The notes under the pieces were generated by a model. That model was not told where the DNA came from and searched no databases. It saw only the letters and a program-made list of their open reading frames with translations. This document shows, in pieces, positions 49,805 to 58,883 of a stretch of 64,000 nt of DNA (position 1 is its first letter; each line of letters starts with the position of its first letter). Made by a program: the position numbers and the translations under genes. This stretch comes from Bin87 sp963666415 (GTDB lineage: Bacteria; Chloroflexota; Dehalococcoidia; Lucifugimonadales; UBA3495). The stretch spans positions 2,480,001 to 2,544,000 of the forward strand of contig CAXXPD010000003.1 in NCBI GenBank assembly GCA_963666415.2, written 5' to 3'.

Positions 49805-51404
49805 GGGGGTCTAAAGAGCGCATACCTTTGGTGAACAGCAATTCTTCTACGTCAGCCTTCTCGGTCCAACCCTTGGGCGGCATGGGGATCCTGTACCTGA
49901 TGATCACGGTTACAGTGTCTTTTTCCTCTCCTGGGCGGATTCTTATTTCCGTTATCAATTCATTCAGGATTTGCTTGGTGAGATCCAGGTTGGTTCCCCG
50001 GAGATAGGTCTCGAGGTTCTTGGCGTAAGCAGCCACCTTTCGGGGGTTTGATGTGAGGCCCTTCTCGTTTGACCACTTGGCCTTTGCTTTCAGGGCGTTA
50101 GTTTCCAACTGGGTCAGTGTCGCCCTGATTTCATCCAGCCTTTCTGAGATGTCTGTCGGTACGGCGCCTCCGGTCTCGACCAGCCTGAGCAGGTTGTTTC
50201 TGTATTCCTTTTGGTTCTCGATTTCCATACTGACATTCTTCAGTTCTTCTTCCACTTCCATCGTGGTTTCCGTCTGGCTCTTGGCGACGATGGCGATGAT
50301 CCTTTCCGTATTCTCCTCAATGAGTATCCTGTTGATTACGTGTTCGAGCACGGCAGCGTCCAAATGTTCCGCCCTCGGATTTGGGGTGTCGCAGGACGGG
50401 CATATTCCGGCACGCCTCCCGTTGCAGTTGTAGTAACTGCGTTTCCCGCCGGTGGGGCTCATCTTGTATTTGCTCTTGTCGCAGCGGACCAGTCCGCTGA
50501 GGATATGGACGCTGGCGACCTCTCGCGGGTGTTTTCTCTTCGGGGTGCGGGATGCCATTATCTCCTGCGCCCTGTTGTATTCTTCGAGGCTTATGAGCTC
50601 CATTTCGGCCCAAGGCGCCAGCACTTCTACATCATCGAATTTTGAGCGCTTTCCGTAATGGACAAAGCCAGCGTATGCGATGTTTTTTATCCTCTTCCTG
50701 ACCAGGCTTGGAGTCCATGGCTTGTTGGAGGAGTTTGGCACACCTTCGTCCCGGAAAGTCTTGGTGATCTTTGAGGTCCCGGTGCCATCGAGGTACATGC
50801 CGAACAACTGCACGATGATCCATGCGGTCTTGGGATCGGGTACCAAGAACGGCCGCATCCGGCCTCTGTCCATCCGGTATTCCCTCATGAGTCCGAACGG
50901 GACGGACGAATTGGTCCAGACCCCATGGCCGGCAGATGTTCTCCGTCCTCGGGCAATGTCCTCGCCCATGTTGTCGCTGAAGTACTCGCTGATGTTGCCC
51001 AACAGGTTCCGGACGAACCTCACCACGGCGGGTTTTCCGTCAATGGGTTGCCGGATGGCGGTGACCGCAATGTCGAGGCTCTCGAGATCCGTTGCGCGGC
51101 GGTCGATGGTGCTGGCCCGGCGGCCGAACCTGTCGAATTTCCAGATCAGGACTTCGTCGAAGGGCCGGTCCCGGCTCTGGCCGTCCCGCATCAGCCGGTT
51201 AAGTTCCATCCGGTCGTCTCTCTTTCCGCTGATGGCTTCGTCGATGTAGATCCCTACGCAAATTTTCCCATTGGAATCTGCGTAGTCTTGTAGGGCGTTA
51301 AGCTGTCCTTCCTTGGAGTTTTCGGCATCTTGTTGCCAGCTGGAAAACCTGATGTAGAAGACGACTCTTTTGGGCTCTCCGTCATTTTTCTTCTTCGCGG
51401 GCAT
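49377..51404 (-). CDS. Large serine recombinase, 3' end fused to antisense IS630
   Basis: Resolvase domain: YIRFSSWQQDAENSKEGQLNALQDYA with nucleophile S21, then YIDEAISGKRDDRMELNRLMRD and VLIWKFDRFGRR. A recombinase domain follows (PFGLMREYRMDRGRMRPFLVPDPKTAWIIVQLFGMYLDGTGTSKI), then a zinc-ribbon (GLVRCDKSKYKM, YYNCNGRRAGICPSC) and a coiled-coil (EVEEELKNVSMEIENQKEYRNNLLRLVE). Native text runs to about RSLDPPVHS near 49805. The last 143 or so residues are IS630 read antisense. Such integrases usually sit beside their att site, so the junction may be one attachment end. Confidence 0.88.
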   Translation of the reverse strand: MPAKKKNDGEPKRVVFYIRFSSWQQDAENSKEGQLNALQDYADSNGKICVGIYIDEAISGKRDDRMELNRLMRDGQSRDRPFDEVLIWKFDRFGRRASTIDRRATDLESLDIAVTAIRQPIDGKPAVVRFVRNLLGNISEYFSDNMGEDIARGRRTSAGHGVWTNSSVPFGLMREYRMDRGRMRPFLVPDPKTAWIIVQLFGMYLDGTGTSKITKTFRDEGVPNSSNKPWTPSLVRKRIKNIAYAGFVHYGKRSKFDDVEVLAPWAEMELISLEEYNRAQEIMASRTPKRKHPREVASVHILSGLVRCDKSKYKMSPTGGKRSYYNCNGRRAGICPSCDTPNPRAEHLDAAVLEHVINRILIEENTERIIAIVAKSQTETTMEVEEELKNVSMEIENQKEYRNNLLRLVETGGAVPTDISERLDEIRATLTQLETNALKAKAKWSNEKGLTSNPRKVAAYAKNLETYLRGTNLDLTKQILNELITEIRIRPGEEKDTVTVIIRYRIPMPPKGWTEKADVEELLFTKGMRSLDPPVHSGDAPLLLTPGLEGVFLSRCRTVSWDSDATTPNSTTLPASNRRLQWSWPSGASLHANAIRWASPRSSSLRYRLAWGWSCSTPSNPSSEYRRLVRNTVRGDVSRTTATWDALHPSSVLSRMRARLMTRAGCRPLWINPLN
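49795..49812. other. Candidate island boundary / attachment junction
   Basis: IS630 coding sequence changes to the recombinase gene 3' end within about gtgaacggggggg. The position directly behind a large serine recombinase is where attL or attR of an integrated element is expected. Only one end lies in the window, so no crossover core can be defined. Confidence 0.45.
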
Positions 51405-51705
51405 GTCCGCACCTCCGCTCCGCTCTGGTTGTGCCGGTTACTGCTGGTGTGGGCTACTGATTCGCTCAGGGGTTGTCTGTCGTTGAGTTCAGGAGCATTC
51501 TTCCGGTCAGGATCTCGTACATCCTGACGACCTGACGTTTGGCCTCGATGGACAGGACTCCCTGTGGCTCCTCCCAGGTCTGAACCCCAATCCACCGAAA
51601 AGATGAGTGTCGCGGTGTGCTGAAGGGGTAAGAAAGTGCTCCTGTGCATCTGGGATAATGGCTTTTGAAACAGGAAACCGTCCCCAGGCCAGGAGCACCC
51701 AAAAG

Positions 51706-53031
51706 ATGCTAGCAGATGACCACCCCGACCGCATCCAAATCGCCTTTGACGACCACCGCCTGGTGGCCAATGCTGGGCTGATCCTGCCAGCCACGCTGGG
51801 CCGGCATCTGGGCCGGCCCGAACTGGTTGACCGGCACCTGGACCTGGGTCGCGCCCCAGGCCGAGCCAACACCGGCGACAAGGTGATGACGCTGGTGGCT
51901 TCTGCTCTGGCCGGAGGAGACTGCATTGACGACGCCGACGTGCTGCGCACCGGCGGGACGGCTAGCGCCATCGGCTGCGTAGTCAAGGCGCCATCCACCC
52001 TGGGGACCTTCCTGCGCAGTTTCCGGTGGGGCCACGTCCGCCAACTGGATCGGGTCAGCCGGGAGCTGCTGGCCCGGGCCTGGTCGGCTGGGGCCGGACC
52101 CGGCGACGGGCCGTTGACCATCGACCTGGACTCCACCATCTGCGAGACATACGGTCTGGCCAAGGAGGGGGCGCGCGACCACGGCTACACCGGCCAGCGA
52201 GGCTATCACCCGCTGCTGGCCATTGCCGCCGGAACCGGCGACGTGCTGATGGCTCGGCTGCGCAAGGGCCGCGCCAACACCGTTCGGGGCGCCGCCCACT
52301 TTCTACGCGAGACGGTGGGACGGGTACGCTACGGCGGGGCCAGGGGACAACTCACGGTGCGGGCTGACAGCGGCTTCTACACCCACGCCATCGTCGCCGT
52401 CTGCCGCAAGATGGATGTCCGCTACTCCATCACCATCCGCCAGCAAGCCCGCCTGCGGAATATCATCGAGGCCATACCCGAGACTGACTGGACGCCGATT
52501 CCCTACTGGATGGACGGCGCCGCCGACGTGGCGGAGACCACCTACGTCCCCTTCCAGGATGAGCCCGACGCCGCACCGGTGCGGCTCATCGTCCGGCGGG
52601 TGCAGCCCACGCCCGGCTCCCAGCTGGCCCTCTTCGCCAGCTACCGCTATCACGGCTGCATCACCGACCGAGACGGGGACACCCTGGAACTGGAGGCCGA
52701 CCATCGGCGCCACGCCGAGATCGAGAACGCCATCCGAGACCTCAAGTACGGCGTCGGGCTCAACCATCTCCCCTCAGGCCGCTTCGCCGCCAACGGCGCC
52801 TGGCTGGCGGTGCAGGTGATGGCGCATAACCTGGCCCGCTGGACCGCGCGCATCGGTCTGGGTGAGCAACTGGTAACCACCAAGACCCTCCGACGACGCT
52901 TCTTCTCCCTCGCCGGACGGCTCACCCGCTCGGCGCGCCGCCTCACTTTGCATCTGCCCCAGCGCTGGCCCTGGAAAAACCAGTTCAGTCGCGCCTTGGC
53001 TCGATTGCGAGCAATTCCACTCCCAGCCTGA
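51706..53031 (+). CDS. IS1380-family transposase
   Basis: 441 aa from ATG 51706, which has an aggag site upstream. DDE motifs: PLTIDLDSTICETYGLAKEGARDHGYTGQRGYHPLLA, TVRADSGFYTHAIV and HAEIENAIRDLKYGVGLNHLPSGRFAANGAWLAVQVMAHNL are diagnostic of IS1380. The frame is intact, so it may be active. The terminal repeats could not be identified with confidence; the element probably spans about 51.6-53.1 kb. It separates the recombinase from the secreted-protein genes. Confidence 0.9.
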   Translation: MLADDHPDRIQIAFDDHRLVANAGLILPATLGRHLGRPELVDRHLDLGRAPGRANTGDKVMTLVASALAGGDCIDDADVLRTGGTASAIGCVVKAPSTLGTFLRSFRWGHVRQLDRVSRELLARAWSAGAGPGDGPLTIDLDSTICETYGLAKEGARDHGYTGQRGYHPLLAIAAGTGDVLMARLRKGRANTVRGAAHFLRETVGRVRYGGARGQLTVRADSGFYTHAIVAVCRKMDVRYSITIRQQARLRNIIEAIPETDWTPIPYWMDGAADVAETTYVPFQDEPDAAPVRLIVRRVQPTPGSQLALFASYRYHGCITDRDGDTLELEADHRRHAEIENAIRDLKYGVGLNHLPSGRFAANGAWLAVQVMAHNLARWTARIGLGEQLVTTKTLRRRFFSLAGRLTRSARRLTLHLPQRWPWKNQFSRALARLRAIPLPA

Positions 53032-53198
53032 CGGCACCGCTGGTGTCAACGCCGACGGAGATCTGACCCACTCACCAGACTACCCGACCGCCTCGCAGAC
53101 TTGCGCCAGGCTGGTCCCCGAGCGTCTCTTGCTGCACGCTACCCTGACAATTTCGCCCAGCATCGCCACCGCGGGCCGCCATCATCGTGTCTGTGTGG

Positions 53199-54392
53199 CT
53201 ATCTCACGCCGCCCTCATCCCCATCTATTGGAATCGGGCTTGCCCCGTTCGCCTTCCCTTGCCCATCATCCCTGGTGTCAACGCCACGGCCCATCGCTTC
53301 GGTGGATTCGGGATTAGACAGGTCCGCGTCCGCATAACCATGAAGTGCGTAGTGATTGAACGACATACCGTCGTCGTCGCGGTCATCGGCGACAACCGTG
53401 TAGCGGAACACCCATGAAGTCCTAGTGCTCGCTGACGGTACGTAGGTCATCTCGCGTTCGTTGTCGCCCACCTGCATCATCATCATGGGCGTCGGACCAT
53501 CAAAAGTGACCGCCTGGTTGAGCGTCGCCGTTGCCTCGATCGTCTCGCCGGTCGCGTACATCCCGGAATGCGTCGGTGACGACGTGAACTCTATGCTCTG
53601 TACGAAGTTTAACGACTGCAACTCAAAGCCTTGGATCTGGAAACCGCACGCGCGATCGAGTTGGCTACTCGTCACGCCTTCGTCTGATAATTGGTACGTG
53701 CGATAGATGATGGAGAAACCTGCCAGCGAGTCGCTGTCTACGCCAGTCTGGTGGGCTGTCTTGCAGCTAAGTGGCCCAACGGAGAGTGCGGCCAGTGCGA
53801 TGTGATAGGTGGTGTCTGGATCGAGCTTCACCCATGACTGCGTACCGTAGTTCACAATTACGCCGTTGACGTTGATGAGATTATTGGCGGTCATAATCAG
53901 ATTGTTGGGCTTGCGCTCGGTAGGAGTGCCGTTCGACGTGGAGTCATACACGCGAATCTCGGCATCGCCGTCGCTCAGAGGTCCGGTCACACCCCGATGT
54001 GCCGTGACGTCTTCGATCGCATAGCCGAACTCATGCGACCCCGTGACTAAGCCAGTCGATTGGGTGTAGGCTGCGCCTATGGACCCCACGACATTTCTGG
54101 TAAGGTTGCCGACCAGGAGCCGTGGCGTCGCGGTCCCGATGACCGAGGTGGCGGGTCCGGTCCTCATCTCTTCGGTGCCTTCGTCATCGTTGAACTGCAC
54201 TTGCAGTTGTATCCGCTTGCCTACGTCGTTGTCCGTCAGCGTGTAAGTCTTCGACACCGCCCCTGGGATGTCGGTTTGGGTTGCGTGGTCCACACGCTGC
54301 GGTTGATATTCAAACCTTGGATTTGTTAAGCCGTTGACGTCAGCGACTCTCACGGTATCACTCGTGAGAGTCGCTGACTTTGCGCTCGCCAC
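53199..54392 (-). CDS. Secreted/surface repeat protein, possibly fragmentary
   Basis: 397 aa, Thr/Ser/Asp-rich, few Cys, no enzyme motif. Beta-sandwich-like stretches include YTLTDNDVGKRIQLQVQFNDDEGTEEMRTGPATSVIGTAT and MYATGETIEATATLNQAVTFDGPTPMMMMQVGDNEREMTYV, a pattern known from bacterial Ig-like surface modules (VRYTVVADDRDDDGMSF). It has no signal peptide of its own and starts 29 bp beyond the end of the larger gene on the same strand. It may be a separated C-terminal part or a co-transcribed partner. The 3' end is near the IS1380 and could be truncated. Confidence 0.6.
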   Translation of the reverse strand: MASAKSATLTSDTVRVADVNGLTNPRFEYQPQRVDHATQTDIPGAVSKTYTLTDNDVGKRIQLQVQFNDDEGTEEMRTGPATSVIGTATPRLLVGNLTRNVVGSIGAAYTQSTGLVTGSHEFGYAIEDVTAHRGVTGPLSDGDAEIRVYDSTSNGTPTERKPNNLIMTANNLINVNGVIVNYGTQSWVKLDPDTTYHIALAALSVGPLSCKTAHQTGVDSDSLAGFSIIYRTYQLSDEGVTSSQLDRACGFQIQGFELQSLNFVQSIEFTSSPTHSGMYATGETIEATATLNQAVTFDGPTPMMMMQVGDNEREMTYVPSASTRTSWVFRYTVVADDRDDDGMSFNHYALHGYADADLSNPESTEAMGRGVDTRDDGQGKANGASPIPIDGDEGGVR

Positions 54393-54421
54393 GCACCAAG
54401 AAGGAGTTCCCCATCGCCGAA

Positions 54422-57400
54422 TTATTTGGCGGTGATGGTCAGGATGCCTTGCACACCCTGGAAGGGATTAACGGACCCGATCGGGAAATGGGACCCTTGG
54501 GCGGAGACGGCGATGTAGTAGTCGTCGTCTGACGACGGGGTGAATTCGGTGGTGAGGTCGGTACACCACCCTTTCGTTTTACGCGGCCAGTCAAGGGTGG
54601 TGTCAGGGAGCAGGGTGCCGTCTGGGCCGTATATGCCTTCGATTCTACCCTGATGAAGACAGGCCACGTCGTAAACGATTTCGTACGTCACGTCCGCTTT
54701 CAGGGCGACGCGGATCCAGTCTACGTCATCAGTTCTTGAACTCTCTGGGTTTGCGCCCGTACGCATCACGTAGTTCTGGAAACTTTCGCCCACATCGACG
54801 ACGCCCGTCGTGGTTATGTCATCGGAGTAGTCGTCGTCAAACATGGCAAGGGTGTACGGGACGTTGGAGCCGCCCCCGTGCCAACCCTCTATCGACACAT
54901 AGTAGGTGCTTGCCGTATCTGTCCGGAAGGCGATGTTGTTGAGCCGGTCGACGCCGTGGTAGGCATTGTCCTTTTTCGCTATTAAACTGTTTCTGAGTTC
55001 CGTGCCATCATCCTGGAAGATTCTCAACACGTTGAGCGTGGCAAACTTCTGGCCCTGATTGGCGGTGAATTGGTAATTGGTGTCGGCTTCGGCCTCGAAG
55101 GCGAACCAATCGACGTCTCTACCGTGTTCATGTTGGCCTGTCACACTTTCATTCACGGCCAAAAGTGCGGTGGTGGTGGTGTCAGCAGGTAGATCTGCGA
55201 TCGTGGGCAATATGACGTGCCCGAGTATCCTCATTTTCAGGCTGTTGTGGGACGTGGGCGTGGTCCAGGTTCCACGATCTATCCTGCTGACCCTATGGTC
55301 GCCAATGCTCCAACCCGCTTGTGACTCGGTGTCTTCGTCGTCGCTTGCGGTCTGTCGGACTCCGGCTGGTGCTAGGGTGGTGCTGGCGTTGACGTGCAGC
55401 CAATATAAAGTATCGGGTTGTAGCGTGACTTCACCGGATGTGGTGAACGTGATCAGCTGGGGAATGTTTGCGTCAGCTGTGATTGCCGTGGACATGTTGA
55501 GACGGGCTAGGGTGGTGTTGCCGGGAAGGCCGGCGTTGTCTTGTTGTATGGAGATGTATACGAGGGGAGATCCCGAAACTCTGCTCAGATATAACTGGAT
55601 GCTGGTTAGGCGGTAGCGGAGCGTGTGGCTGCCCGTCGTGAACGGCATGGCAGTTTCGTGATGGTTGCCTGAAACAAAGCCTGCCTGGGCATCTCCAGAA
55701 ACAGCAGTCTGCCGCAGGTTTGACACTAATGTGGGCGGCGGTGCGACGTGCCCGAGTATCTTCATTCGCAGGCTATGGCTGTTCTCGTCCGTGGCCCAGG
55801 TTCCTCCATCTCTCCTGGTAACGCTGGCGTTGCCAATGCTCCAACCCGCTTTCGACTCGGTGTCTTCGTTGTTGCTTGCGGTCTGTTGTACTTTGGCTGT
55901 TGCTACGGTGGCGTTGACGTGCAGCCAATATAAAGTGGCGGGTTGCAGGGTGAAGGCATCGGTCGTGGTGAACGTGATTGGCTGAACGAGAATGGTTGCG
56001 ATTGCCGTGGAGGTGTCGAGATCGTACAGCACGGTTTCGCTGGGAAGGCCTGCGTTGTCTCCTCGTATGGAGACTTGTGGGGTGGGGTCGTTTCCCAAAG
56101 ATTTGCCCATATATAACTGGACACCCGTTGAGTGGTAGCCGAGTGTGTTGGTGCCCGTCGTGAACGGCATGGCAGTTTCGGCGTGGTAGCTATCTCTCGA
56201 GGTTATAACGGGGCCTGCAAGGGCAATTCCAGCAACAGCAGTCTGTCCTACGTTTGACACTAATGTGGACGGCGGTGCGACGTGCCCGAGTATCTTCATT
56301 CGCAGGCTATGGCTGTTCTCGTCCGTGGCCCAGGTTCCTCCATCTCTCCTGGTAACGCTGGCGTTGCTAATGCTCCAACCCGCTTTCGACTCGGTGTCTT
56401 CGTTGTTGCTTGCGGTCTGTTGTACTTTGGCTGTTGCTACGGTGGCGTTGACGTGCAGCCAATATAAAGTGGCGGGTTGCAGGGTGAAGGCATCGGTCGT
56501 GGTGAACGTGATTGGCTGAACGAGAATGGTTGCGATTGCCGTGGAGGTGTCGAGATCGTACAGCACGGTTTCGCTGGGAAGGCCTGCGTTGTCTCCTCGT
56601 ATGGAGACTTGTGGGGTGGGGTCGTTTCCCAAAGATTTGCCCATATATAACTGGACACCCGTTGAGTGGTAGCCGAGTGTGTTGGTGCCCGTCGTGAACG
56701 GCATGGCAGTCTCGGCGTGGTAGCTATCTCTCGAGGTTATAACGGGGCCTGCAAGGGCAATTCCAGCAACAGCAGTCTGTCCTACGTTTGAAACCAGAGT
56801 CTCATCGGTAGATTCATGCCGTGCGACGATGAGGACTTCCTCTTCCTTTGCCGCCGGCACGGTCGCGGTGAGCGTGTTCGACAGAGGGCTCAGCCCCGAG
56901 GCGTTGCGGGCCTTCACGCCGTAGGTGTGGGTCTGACCCGCAGGTGGCGTCTCGTCGGTGTAGCTGGTCGAAGTCGAGCCGGTGTCGTCCTCGATGACCA
57001 CCAGGGAGTCGGCCTTGGGGCCGCGCAATATCTGGTAGCCGGTGATCGAGTCGTCTTCCTCGAGGTTGAACCATGAGAGCAGCACGTCCACATCGGGCGT
57101 TACTGCGGTTGCCCCGATGAACGGTGCCGCGGGCAAGGGCAGCTTGACCTGGGCGGTTGTCTCCGTCCAGGGTCCGTTCCAGGGGCTGTCGGCGTTCTCG
57201 CCGTCGCTGTAGTGCGCCCTTACCCTGACGTTGTAGTCGGTGTCGTACTCGAGGCCGGTCAGGGTATGCGTGGTCGTAGTTGGATGAGCGTTGCCGGCTT
57301 CCGCCGTGTCGGCGGGGTAGTCCTCGGCGCTCTTGGCCCAGTTGACGTGGTAGTCCGTGGGCGTGGCGTTTGGAGCTGCTGGGGATCCCCAGGTGAGGAC

Positions 57401-58021
57401 GAGCTGGCCAGTGTCGTCGTCGGTGGCGGTGAGAGTGTCTATGGTTCCTGCTACCGGAGTTGTATCTTCCGGGACCGGTTCTTCCTGGACCGGGTCTTCT
57501 TTAGCCGGTTGTTGGACCGGTGCAGGGGTGGGCGTCTCCGCCGGCTCTCCGGCCACCGTGATGGTGGCTTCTGCCCATGGTCCGCCCCAGGATTTGCCTT
57601 CGTGTTCGCCCCTGTAGTAGCGGGCACGCATGCGGATCTTGTACTCGGTATCGTGGTCGAGGTCCGCGATGGTCGCGGTCGTGGCGCTGGGGTCTGGGTA
57701 CTTGTGGCCCTCATCAACCTTCCATGACTTGTAGTCCTCGCCGGACTTGGCCCAGTCAACGCGGTAGTCGGTGGGCGTGGGGCTGGCCGTGTCCCAGGAC
57801 ACGGTCAGGGTGCCGGGCGCGTCGCTGGTCAGTGTGAGGCCCGTTATGGCGCCTTTGTTTGCCTGCGCCTGGGCACTCGAGAAGTAGAACGTGCTGATGG
57901 TAACGGCGGCCAGCAGGATGGCGGCCAGAAAAACCCAGCGCCAGGACTGGAACGACTTGGGGTGTAGGCTCTCTTCAGAGGTCGGGTGCTTGGTGGAGAC
58001 TGATGGAGACAAGAGTTTCAT
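54422..58021 (-). CDS. Large secreted fibronectin-III / repeat-domain protein
   Basis: 1199 aa from ATG 58021, which has an aagga site upstream. A signal/anchor segment (WRWVFLAAILLAAVTISTFYF) is followed by two fibronectin III modules of the SWDTASPTPTDYRVDWAKSGEDY type and a third FN3 (APFIGATAVTPDVDVLLSWF). Three repeats of about 178 aa resembling choice-of-anchor-R modules follow (LVSN.GQTAV, MPFTTG, L.Y..T..QLY, LYWLHVNA, AGWSI); two of them are nearly identical. Two pre-peptidase-C-like domains come last (GRDVDWFAFEAEADTNYQF; DDVDWIRVALKADVTYEI). Probably extracellular adhesion or binding; no catalytic residues recognised. Confidence 0.8.
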   Translation of the reverse strand: MKLLSPSVSTKHPTSEESLHPKSFQSWRWVFLAAILLAAVTISTFYFSSAQAQANKGAITGLTLTSDAPGTLTVSWDTASPTPTDYRVDWAKSGEDYKSWKVDEGHKYPDPSATTATIADLDHDTEYKIRMRARYYRGEHEGKSWGGPWAEATITVAGEPAETPTPAPVQQPAKEDPVQEEPVPEDTTPVAGTIDTLTATDDDTGQLVLTWGSPAAPNATPTDYHVNWAKSAEDYPADTAEAGNAHPTTTTHTLTGLEYDTDYNVRVRAHYSDGENADSPWNGPWTETTAQVKLPLPAAPFIGATAVTPDVDVLLSWFNLEEDDSITGYQILRGPKADSLVVIEDDTGSTSTSYTDETPPAGQTHTYGVKARNASGLSPLSNTLTATVPAAKEEEVLIVARHESTDETLVSNVGQTAVAGIALAGPVITSRDSYHAETAMPFTTGTNTLGYHSTGVQLYMGKSLGNDPTPQVSIRGDNAGLPSETVLYDLDTSTAIATILVQPITFTTTDAFTLQPATLYWLHVNATVATAKVQQTASNNEDTESKAGWSISNASVTRRDGGTWATDENSHSLRMKILGHVAPPSTLVSNVGQTAVAGIALAGPVITSRDSYHAETAMPFTTGTNTLGYHSTGVQLYMGKSLGNDPTPQVSIRGDNAGLPSETVLYDLDTSTAIATILVQPITFTTTDAFTLQPATLYWLHVNATVATAKVQQTASNNEDTESKAGWSIGNASVTRRDGGTWATDENSHSLRMKILGHVAPPPTLVSNLRQTAVSGDAQAGFVSGNHHETAMPFTTGSHTLRYRLTSIQLYLSRVSGSPLVYISIQQDNAGLPGNTTLARLNMSTAITADANIPQLITFTTSGEVTLQPDTLYWLHVNASTTLAPAGVRQTASDDEDTESQAGWSIGDHRVSRIDRGTWTTPTSHNSLKMRILGHVILPTIADLPADTTTTALLAVNESVTGQHEHGRDVDWFAFEAEADTNYQFTANQGQKFATLNVLRIFQDDGTELRNSLIAKKDNAYHGVDRLNNIAFRTDTASTYYVSIEGWHGGGSNVPYTLAMFDDDYSDDITTTGVVDVGESFQNYVMRTGANPESSRTDDVDWIRVALKADVTYEIVYDVACLHQGRIEGIYGPDGTLLPDTTLDWPRKTKGWCTDLTTEFTPSSDDDYYIAVSAQGSHFPIGSVNPFQGVQGILTITAK
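55716..56783. repeat. Two nearly identical 534-bp tandem repeats
   Basis: Positions x and x+534 agree almost base for base across both units; a few substitutions are seen, such as gtgggcggcg versus gtggacggcg and cgttgccaat versus cgttgctaat. Each unit encodes one 178-aa module of the secreted protein. The third, downstream module at about 55200-55715 is diverged. Such identity points to recent unequal recombination. Confidence 0.9.
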
Positions 58022-58149
58022 GATTGGGGTCCTTTTAGGTTGGTTGCCTTCCGTAAGGCAGTGCGTGTTAGTAGGTGTGCTTTTCTCATCGACGGCTTGG
58101 TTATTTAGTGGACCTCGGAGCGCTAACCGTGGGCGCTCTGGGCGTTGCG

Positions 58150-58345
58150 TGTCGGAATGCGGTGGCGTTCCGTCCACGGCCCGTTCCAGGGGCTGTCGGC
58201 GTTCGCTCCGTCTGTGTAGCGTGCTCGTAATCTGACGTTGTAGTCAGTGTCGTACTCGAGGCTGGCCAGCGTATGCGTAGTTCCGTTTGGGTAGGCGTTG
58301 CCGGCTGTGGCCGTGTCGGCTGGATAATCCTCAGTCATCCGCTGG
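58150..58345 (-). pseudogene. Fibronectin III module fragment upstream of the large gene
   Basis: The minus strand encodes TEDYPADTATAGNAYPNGTTHTLASLEYDTDYNVRLRARYTDGANADSPWNGPWTE, close to the FN3 module inside the large protein (AEDYPADTAEAGNAHP..). It has no start of its own and no downstream domain in frame, so it is a leftover of a duplicated or replaced 5' gene part. Confidence 0.75.
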
Positions 58346-58591
58346 GTTTGCCTAGTACTTTGTTGAGTCGTTGGTTCATTTGGTCCTTCCCACGATGGAA
58401 TGTGGCCTGGTGGCCCCGACTGCATGGTTTTGCTTGGAGAGCACTTGGGATATTGGGATATTGTGACGAATTCACCCTGTCGGATAACGGGCAGTTATCC
58501 CCGTAGTCCTGCGCATGGCGGACTCGTCCCGGGGTACCTGACGGCGATTTGCTGGCCAGTTTCGTCGTGTGCTTGCAGGATTTTGGTTTGC

Positions 58592-58611
58592 GTATTCTCA
58601 TATTAGAATAC
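58592..58611. promoter_or_regulatory. Palindromic operator candidate in the divergent intergenic region
   Basis: gtattct-catatt-agaatac, 7-bp perfect arms around a 6-bp AT centre, lies between the minus-strand secreted-protein gene and the plus-strand LuxR-type regulator. Its symmetry and AT-rich centre suit a dimeric regulator, perhaps the adjacent LuxR protein. Confidence 0.5.
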
Positions 58612-58883
58612 TAGACCAGTTAACGGACGTTTGTCGTATAAATGAGTAGAGAACACGGTCATATTGACCAGAATGGGGCGTATTGCCCTCAACGGACGCC
58701 TATCAAGGCATCATATTGAAAAGCGATGGACGGTCAAAACCCGCAATAGTACTTTGACGCCACCTGCGCGGAGCACCAATCTGGTGCCTCGTGGGGTCAA
58801 TTTGATGGTCGGTCCGCATAGGATCTCTTCGCACTGTCGGTCCGGCCGGCGGGGTGCCGCGCATAACTCATGGGTAGGTTCGT

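Noticed and set aside
58022..58177. 52-residue N-terminal extension of the large secreted protein
   Set aside because: It precedes a good ribosome site and the membrane segment, and partly covers the orphan FN3 fragment region.
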